Assembly (NCBI GenBank): GCA_015680685.1
Contig: MNCI01001382.1
Coordinates: 62,001 to 126,000, forward strand
Direction: 5' to 3'
Origin: Gnetum montanum
Lineage: Eukaryota > Streptophyta > Gnetopsida > Gnetales > Gnetaceae
Length of the DNA stretch: 64,000 nucleotides
Shown here: piece after piece, positions 56,421 through 64,000 of the stretch
Layout of the letters: the number at the start of each line of letters is the position of its first letter
Position numbering within the stretch: position 1 is the first letter of the stretch
Translations under genes and position numbers: made by a program
Notes under the pieces: generated by a model
Database searches by the model: none
Told to the model about the DNA's origin: nothing
The model's input: the letters and a program-made list of their open reading frames with translations, nothing else

Positions 56421-58518
56421 AGTAGCCATAAGGATCTGGTTTTCGGTAAGGGTATTATTGTCTAGGTGGTGGTATCCCCCATGACTATGGGTGTTGCCAC
56501 TGCTAATGTTGCCTAATAGGTTCTAGCAGAGTTCCACTAGGATAATATGTTAACGGTTAGAGGAACTACCTCGGGTTACCTTGGGGATAAGGTAACCTCC
56601 GGGGTGCCTACCGTCTATTAAGTCTTGGGTTGAGTGCATACACCCCAGACTCTTGTAGATGTGAGATTATTGGGAAAAATCCCTTAGGATGGTCATATTG
56701 GTAGATCTCACATTTACCATCATTATCTGTGTCAGAATCCACAACCTCATCTGCAATAGTCATTTTTCCCTTACCCTTGTCACGTGCATGGCTTGATTCT
56801 GTCACTACTTCGTTCCTCCTTAGACTCCTCTACGATTTTTAGGATAGTTTCAATTTTACTATCTAAGGAGCTCCATATTTCATCTACCTTAGCTAACACT
56901 TCTGTTGTTAATTTTTGAAGAAGCAAGGTTTTTCTATTCACCAACTCTTTGAGTGGTGACTCATCCTCTTCATCACAGAATCTCACTCTCCTCTTTTGGA
57001 GGGAAGAATTGTGATTATATTCTTCCATTCTTTCTCTTTTCTATAGCTCCCCTTCTTCTTTAGCTACTTGCTCCAACAATCTATGAATTTCATGGAATCT
57101 AAGTTTAGATAATCTCCCTTGGGCATATGTCCCAAGGGTTCTCCTGGTTTTATGTCTTAGCCCATCTACGAGGTGGCAGAGTTGATCACGTTGTGCATAA
57201 CCATGGCCCAGGCAACAATGTAGTAATGCATAATATCATCCCATGGTAGCATCCAAGGGTTCATGAGTACCCTTCTTCCATCCTTGGATCTACTTACGCA
57301 AGTTGGACACTCTAGAGTACATTTGATATTTATCGTTGAATAGTTCTAGCATCGTACTCCACCTCCTAATGGTCTCTAGTTCTAAGGATCGGTACTAGCT
57401 TTTCGCTTCCTTGATGAGTGTCCTAGGAAATAACTTTAATTTCTACCACTTATTTTTGATATTCTGCATGGCGTAGGCATCTTGAAATGCCTGTAAGTGA
57501 TTTTGCAGATTAGCATTGTATCCCCCCTTAAATCATGGGATATTATTCATGTCTAGTCTCTTGATCCGGCTATCTTTCTGGTGCCTTGTAGGTATTCTAA
57601 TTGCCTCCGTAATGTCTAACATACTCCAAGCTGCTAGTAGGGGTTTATCATGATCATCTCTCTCATGACGTCTATGATGCCTACATGGTTCCCTACTTTC
57701 CCTTCTTTGCCTTGACTCTTTGGAATGCCCTCGTCCTTGCTCTCGACTCTCTTGTCGAGGTCTCTCATTTTGCTTACCCTTATCCTCACTGTTGTGCTCT
57801 TTGTGATTGCATCCTAATGTGGAAGGAGAGGGTTAATGATGTGATGAAGGGGAAGAAGAACAAGAACCATCTCCATGACGATGTTTCTTACCTTCTCTTC
57901 GATGGCTATGACCCTGATCGTGATGATGATTAGAATGCCTATCCTTGTCATGTGTTTGTGTTCCCCCATTAAACACTTGGTGTTCATGGGAATCAAAACC
58001 AAGGTTTTGTATCATGGAGCATAGGTTCTAATACCCCACCTCCTCACTATTGTTAGGAGGGGGAACATCATTTGATGGAGAACCTGTTATAACTAGTTCA
58101 CCATCTCCAATTTCGCTTAGGATGTGTGAGACCCCTTTGCCCTTCAACGATGTATGGTAGCTCTCCTTCCATGAGTCCCTTAGATGTTCTGCTGCTATGG
58201 GATGGAAATCCCTTGCATCATGATCTTTTGCATGTATTCAGTGTATAGCTGCATCATGCCTATCTGTGCAATAGCATGAAGGAGCATGTTTGGGACTACA
58301 TGATCTGGTGGTAACACTATGTTACCTTGCAAATCACACCAATGCAGTTGTTCATCCTGATGGACGATAAAAGTAAAATCGGGTATGTACTCATTAGGAT
58401 GAGCATATACCACTTGATACTATTGAGGAACTAGCAGTTTGTAGTTATGTGTGTTAGACTGTCGATGGTCTCTTGTGTGATCCCTATGTGGTGAAGTGCT
58501 TTTATGAGAAGAAGGCAT
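56421..58518 (-). pseudogene. Element D gag remnant
   Basis: Start at 58518 (M-P-S-S-H-K-S). The stretch 58195-58413 encodes A-H-P-N-E-Y-I-P-D-F-T-F-I-V-H-Q-D-E and N-I-V-L-P-P-D-H. The gag core at about 57100-57560 is broken. The acidic helix (56780-57028) has D-E-E-D-E-S-P-L-K-E-L-V-N-R. A knuckle-like C-E-I-Y-Q-Y-D-H-P-K-G is decayed at about 56700 (second Cys lost). Confidence 0.78.
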
Positions 58519-58644
58519 TGTTATCTTACTCGGTGTGCTGATTAACCATTATATAATTTTTGTTTAACTAACCCTAAGGGTTCGTTTAAGCTCCCAACGA
58601 TGTGGATAATTTCCTATGTTCTACTTAGCACACAAACAATTTAG

Positions 58645-58662
58645 TCCCCAGCAATGGTGCCA
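58645..58662 (-). promoter_or_regulatory. Primer binding site of element D
   Basis: On the - strand TGGCACCATTGCTGGGGA, close to the tRNA-Asp complement, one base inside the 5' LTR. Confidence 0.75.
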
Positions 58663-58663
58663 A

Positions 58664-59490
58664 TGATGAGTGGCGAGGTACCCCTACACTCAACCATACA
58701 AATACGAGCGTTACACGCGCGATCCGGTCGAACTCCATAGACTAAGTGCCTACACGCCTCGTGGAACATTTAAGGTTAATCATTCATTATCTTCCTAGAC
58801 TTACTTGTATTTGTCACAATTGTATGGTTAAGTAAGTCTGAGGTATGTGATTTTTATATCTTTTATGTTTTATCTCCTATGCTAATGAGGTAAAGGGCGA
58901 AGAGACTAATTAACTAAATTTAACTAACTAACTAAGCCTTAATTAACCTAGCATTAGCATTAGTGTCCACTTACCATTCACACCCTAAACCAATGCAACC
59001 TTGATTACCAAACGCTATTCATTACTGGGATCACCAAGCGTAACGCATGTGGTCGAAGTGATTGTATTGAATGCACTTAACTATGGGAGAAGGGTTGAGA
59101 GAGATTTAATTAACTAATAAAAAATTTGAATGATAATAATAAATAATAGTAATAAAAATCCTAATTAGCTTAGTCCATTCACTGCAAGGTTTATCCAATA
59201 GTTCATCTTTATTTCTGTACACAAACTTGTGTTCAGGTACAATATTTGTTCAAATAAAGATCCGTTCACTTTGGAGCTTCTACTATGGGCACATAGAAAT
59301 TATTCTATCTCTGGAGAGGCAAAACTGCCAGAGTTTTGCTAGGGTCTAGGCTTAGATGTAGAAACAAGGGAGAGCTGCCTCTTATTTATAGATTTGACAG
59401 TGCACTGCGATATCGCATACACGATATCGTAGGGGAAGACACGATATCATGTACGCGATATCGCAGGGGATGCGATATCGCATCCCGTCA
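58664..59490 (-). repeat. 5' LTR of element D
   Basis: On + it starts TGATGAGTGGCGAGG and ends CCCGTCA. Five GATATC units lie at about 59407-59482, four of them exact CGATATCG or nearly so; the TATA complement is at 59383-59390. It is followed by ATAAT. Confidence 0.88.
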
Positions 59491-60099
59491 ATAATAAAGT
59501 GGAAGAATAATAGAAATAGAGAAGGATTAGAAGAAAATAAATTTCTTAGAGCTCTATGAAACAACAACATAATAAGATAGACAAAATAAAAGAACTAAGC
59601 TAGCAGACAACTTAGAAAATTATATCAAATACTCTCCAATTTTCATCTACTAATTCATCCATGACAAGGAAAAGGTCATAGTTTTTGCAATTGAAGAGCC
59701 ATTACTCATTTTAGTATAAAGATCAAATGGGCATAAAAAATGTTTGCAAAAAGATATAAAACCATCTCATCATTTGATGTCAATGACCTCCAAATCATGC
59801 CAAAAGAATATTTTGTTTAATGGATCTGCAAGATTTCTTGATACATAACATATAATCCTTTTTATATTAATTGTGACTTTTTATTTTTAGCAATGATCAT
59901 TGGAATAATATTTTGGTAATACATATTTTTGTCATTTATGTAGCTAGCCACATTTTGTTAGAATAAGGCTAGGATGATGATAATGATAATACTTTTGTCA
60001 TTTATTAAACTTTTTTTTATTTTGGACCATAATGTTCTACATTCTGTATTGGCCTTATTTCAAGCACTTGCCTTTTAATGTTTCTTAGATGTAGTTAAA
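59491..60099 (-). pseudogene. Copia debris with RNase H C-terminal motif
   Basis: The - strand at 59785-59832 encodes L-A-D-P-L-N-K-I-F-F-W-H-D-L-E-V, the end of copia RNase H (family: LADPLTKxL). No upstream pol remains; instead an LTR-like repeat begins at about 60100, so the element is internally deleted or this is a fragment. The rest is AT-rich without a signal. Confidence 0.5.
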
Positions 60100-61571
60100 G
60101 GAATTGAGGGGGAAGAAGGATGGTGAATTAGGGCTAGCATAAATTCCAAAACTGAAAAATTAATCCAATAAATACAACAATTATGAAAGAGATAATAAAG
60201 AGACACAAAGCTTTTAATGTGGTTCATTGCTAGATTGGCTTGTCTAATTCACTTCAAAAGTCTTCCCAAATTGTAAGGCATAGAGTAATTTTATTACAAA
60301 AAATAAAACTATAGGACTTTTTTCACAATCCTAGACCAAGTAGAACCACCAAAATCAAAGTCAAAAGAATCAACATTCACAACATATAGGAAGAAAAAAA
60401 ATAATTTTCCTTGTCTCAACATACGAATTTGAAAGTAACAGATATTTTTTAAAAATAAAGATCAAATCTCTTTTAGAAAGAGAAAGAGAATGAAACTAAG
60501 ATGTAAAGAATAACAAGGAAACTAGAAATTCCAGTTCAAGCACTATAGGAACAAAAACCATAATTATTTTTGAACTAAATTTAAGAAATTCATTTTAGAG
60601 CTAGTGTGCTTCATAACTATTATTCAAGCCATTAGCGATTCATTCAAAAAGCATAAGATAGGTAGCCATAATTTTTGAAGATTCATTGGGAAGAAGTTGA
60701 GGAAGATGAAGGCACATCCATTGCATCTTGATCTCTATTTTTGCTCTTAATATGAGCTAAAAAGAGTAATGAAAGCTTATTAAAGAAGGAAGAAATCTGT
60801 TCCTTCACCTTTAACACTAAAAGTTACTACTTTTCTATGGAAACATGTGGATTAGCTTGCACTAGAGATAACAACTTATTTGGCTTCATCTAACTACCTT
60901 TGTCCATTTCATTAATGTGGCTTAGTAGTCCAATCTTTAACTCCTTCATATAATCGTTCTCCACATCCAAAACATTACTATATTTTTGAGGTTTCTTTCA
61001 TAACACTTTTGAATAGGATGGATTTTTACTTGAATGAGCTTCTTATTTTATGGTTCATAGCTTTTATGGCTTTAGCTTTATAAGAAAACGATAGGCTGAA
61101 TTGAATAAATTTTCAATTCTTTGTAATTATATTTTATTCCCTTTTTATAGGTAAAATAAACAGGCTTTGCTACACAAGAATATGTATTCCTACTAAGTTC
61201 TAAGAGATGTACTTTTATTAGCTTTTCTTCAAAAGGTCTTTACCTCACTCTTCTACCTTTTTTTCTAACTAAGGAGGCAAAGTCAATATCTTGCTAAGCT
61301 TTCTAAAGTATTTTTCCTAAAGGTTATTTTTATTCTAATGGCTGATGTCACAAAGATATCCTCCATTTTTTATTAATTAAGAATGGTTCTAAACCAATTC
61401 TATGTGTTGACATGATGCATGGATGGAGTAGGTTCACTCCTATTAATTTAACCTTCAATTTCCACTAAATCTAGATATTATGAAAAATATTCCATAAGCT
61501 AGAAAATAAGAAAACTAGCTATTTTCAATTAATGTAATGAAGATTATAATCCAAATTCCCCAACCTGTAAC
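60100..61571 (-). repeat. LTR-like repeat related to the Copia-2 LTR
   Basis: It follows the same order of phrases as 36940-38825 and 50464-52082 (e.g. 'tttttcacaatcct', 'aagttgaggaagatgaag', 'ggagataacaactt', 'aatgtggcttag'), with heavy divergence. Near 60108 a GAGGGGGAAGAAGGATGGTGAATT phrase resembles copia LTR ends. The edges are approximate and no partner was found in the window. Confidence 0.5.
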
Positions 61572-64000
61572 ATAAAATCACCAATAAACACTCAATAATG
61601 ATACAAAGTATAAGGCTATACAATCACTAAATGATTATCCTTAATTCAAGTTACAATAGAATGATATCTCTCCCAAAAACGTAGGACTAAGATCCAAAAT
61701 GTATACAAGAAGATAAGAGACACATAGGCCAAACATACACAATTGTCCTTAGAGCTATAACCACACTCTTGCACTCTTATAATGTACTATCATGTAATTA
61801 TTTCTCTCCTTTCTTCATGCCAAATCATGAAACATAATAATATTTATCAGAAAAGCAAGATAAGCAGCCTAAAAACCTTTGAATTAGCTCAACTTAAAAA
61901 TTTCTATTTGTTTCTATCATTTCTCCTTTTTTCTTGGTTGTTTCCTACTTGGAAATTACAACCTTAGATCTTTTCCTAGTTGTATGAGTCAACTCACACA
62001 TTTTTGTAGATGTCTCACTCTAAATTTCATCATGAAGAAGAGACATCTCTAGTTTTGAAAGACATATCCATTACTTATGATAAGTCTATGTTTGATAAGA
62101 TTTATCACATGAGAGATCTCAATTATAAAGAACACATCTCATCTAATATGTCTCCAATCTATGTGAGACATATTCTTAGTATGCCAAACATCTCCTTCAT
62201 GTTTCTAATGTTTCTTGAAAAAGCTCAAATCTTGAACAAGATGTCTCTTGTACTTTTAAGTTGTTTTCACAACTATCAAAGACCTACAAAACTCCCATCT
62301 AGGAAAGAAAAAAATAAATTGATAGATATGTTCCTATACGAACTCTCCAATCCTTCAGAAAGTGAGCTCATGTAAATAATGGAATAGGTGTAGAAGTGAT
62401 CCTCCTTTTGGAATTTTTGGTCTCATGGACCATATAACATCATTAGTGGATTAATCCTTCTAATGTATTAACTACTCATGTCTCTTCACTCCCCAAGTTA
62501 TTTAAGCATCCCTCCTCTTGAGTATAATTACCTTCCTTTACATTGAATGTCTAGACTTGTCAATAGCTTCCTTTAATTTATTGATGCTACTGATAGAGGT
62601 CCTATTGATCTTGGACCAATGAGATTTATTATACAAATGTAATGCAATCTTGTCTTAAGCTTCAAGAATGATGTTAAATGGATTTCAAAGAACACTTGCA
62701 TATATCCTTATGTTCAAAAGAAATATAAAAGATATTATAATACATATGATATAATTAAAATCAATGTGAAAATGATGTGAGAGAGAAAATATTTATAATT
62801 TTATGTTTTATAATTTTTATGGATTTTATCATTATAAGAAATAAGTAATAAATACACATGCATTGCAATTCTACCTAGGGACAAGGATAATGCTCATGTT
62901 GTAGTCCCTCTTCAATATAGTTGCAACACCACATATAAATGAAAATAAAATGGATCTTAGTCAAAACCTTGATAGCCCAACATCATGTTATATAGTTGTG
63001 GCCTCCTTGGATAAGGTTGAATTCCCACAATTTATGAAAATTGAAATTAAAAAAAAAATCTTATGAGGGAATGATAGGATTAAATCTATTTCCATATGGA
63101 ACTAGACTTATGATAGGATTAATATGGAGAAATGCAATTAGACAAATGTATGGAACACAACTATATTATAATAAAGTACAAGTCATCTCATTAGGAAGTA
63201 ATTGGGGTGGTAGTTGAACTAGGTGTAAACATTTGAAATCTATGAAGTTATACTTCAGAGTATATTACCCTTGCTTAGATCTTTTGGTTCTATTCATGCA
63301 TGTGTTTTTTCTCATTCTAGAGTGCATGTTGTTATTCCCTAACATTAGGTTGAAACTACCCATGACTCCTTTTCATGTGTAAGAGCTCATGCTAGGCTAC
63401 ATTTAACTCGACTACTACTCATGAAATTTCTTTTCTAGCTTAGTACGTAGTTAATTAGTAGAAGTTTGAACCACATAAAGAAAAATTCCCTATTCTACCT
63501 GTATGTCCTTTTTAGCTTGCTTGAGTCTTCTCTCAAGCAAAACAATAGCTATGTTGTGGTAGAAAATGTACATATTTTTTAAAAGTTCATCTTCTCCTAT
63601 AGTGTTCATTCACTTGTAGTCATTTTTCAAAGTTTGGCATGAAAGGTGTTAAATTTTATCTTCACTTCAGAACTCTTTTAGATTACATGTTCGTTTAGTA
63701 GAGCTACAAGTTTTTGTAGTTTACACCTGACATCCTGGGTTGCCTACTTGATTAAATGGATCTTTTCAAACTCATCAGTATTCTTATTTGCCAATTCATG
63801 TCACAAGTTCCTATGCTTCTTTTCCATGGAAAGGTACTTATCTTAAAATTAAAACATAATTTAAATTTCATCCTCCAACCTTCATACTTAGCTCATTCTT
63901 TTCCATACTTTGGACTAGTGCTTTAACATTTTGATTTGTCACTTTAAGCCATCTTTCATAAACATAGCTTCTTCACTGACCTAGTGTGCATAAAATAGTT
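61572..64000. other. Unrecognised AT-rich DNA with one moderate ORF
   Basis: No LTR, domain or RNA gene is recognised. An ORF at 62010-62375 (121 codons, +) resembles no protein I know; it is rich in GATGTCTC/GAGACATCTC phrases like those in the Copia-1/Copia-3 LTRs, so it may be decayed LTR sequence and not a gene. From 62400 to the end I see only AT-rich sequence, probably old repeats. Confidence 0.4.

Larger units (their letters stand above)
52433..59490 (-). mobile_element. Element D: third non-autonomous gag-protease element
   Basis: This 7.06 kb element is flanked by a perfect ATAAT duplication (52428-52432 and 59491-59495). LTRs are 855 and 827 bases, with the primer site at 58645-58662. 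Gag (start 58518) and protease (to about 55375) lie on the - strand, followed by the same pol-less junction at about 55290 and ~2 kb tail. No RT, RNase H or integrase is seen. It lies outside Gy-A, so the family's spread was independent of that locus. Confidence 0.88.

Noticed and set aside
1-64000. tRNA or rRNA genes
   Set aside because: No cloverleaf or rRNA block was recognised; the tRNA-like matches are the primer binding sites of retroelements.

Overview
This window looks like intergenic DNA of a seed plant with a large, repeat-rich genome. It is AT-rich and consists mostly of old, stop-riddled LTR retrotransposons nested inside one another, with one small host gene that I recognise (34521-34895). 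There are no bacterial genes, rRNAs, tRNAs or CRISPR arrays. The species cannot be named from the sequence. The survival of complete but decayed LTR pairs, with few solo LTRs, suggests a slow-turnover giant genome such as a gymnosperm or similar lineage (inference).

Layout, left to right. (1) 1-8296: the 3' end and 3' LTR of an old Ty3/gypsy element (Gy-0, + strand), interrupted near the LTR end by a complete Ty1/copia element (Copia-1, - strand, 1334-8275, perfect target duplication GAGAC). (2) 8539-32869: a full-length Athila/Tat-like gypsy element (Gy-A, + strand) with 5' LTR, tRNA-Asp primer site, gag, protease, RT, RNase H, integrase, a long 3' non-coding tail, PPT and 3' LTR. It is split in its integrase region by two ~7 kb insertions on the - strand (element B, 15044-22282; element C, 22956-30029). 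(3) 32870-36939: lower-copy DNA holding the host gene, an 83-residue protein of the plant-specific TIGR01589 / 'plant protein 1589' family (the RPGE/BPG4 group), in two exons separated by a 123-bp intron with a GC donor. (4) ~36940-52082: a second copia element (Copia-2, - strand), split by a third (Copia-3, + strand, 39446-45101) that shares its LTR family with Copia-1. (5) 52433-59490: element D, a third copy of the B/C family, with perfect target duplication ATAAT. (6) 59491-64000: copia debris, an LTR-like repeat related to Copia-2, and unrecognised DNA.

The most interesting system is the B/C/D family. All three encode only gag and protease, and all three share the same junction where the RT-RNase H-integrase block of a Gy-A-like parent is missing. 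They keep the parent's termini, tRNA-Asp primer site, PPT and long 3' tail, so they look like one non-autonomous lineage multiplied in trans by an autonomous relative. Their LTRs and those of Gy-A carry a cluster of the octamer CGATATCG just upstream of a TATAAATA box, a plausible shared control region. In the copia family, Copia-1 has pol but lacks the gag N-terminus, while Copia-3 has gag but no pol; their LTRs carry clustered TGTCTC/GAGACA words.

Assembly cautions: two N gaps (19132-19623 and 35305-35389), and five single Ns (12414, 21434, 44474, 49679, 50463) that flank exact or near-exact duplications, including a 746-bp inverted repeat. These look like unmerged contig ends rather than biology.
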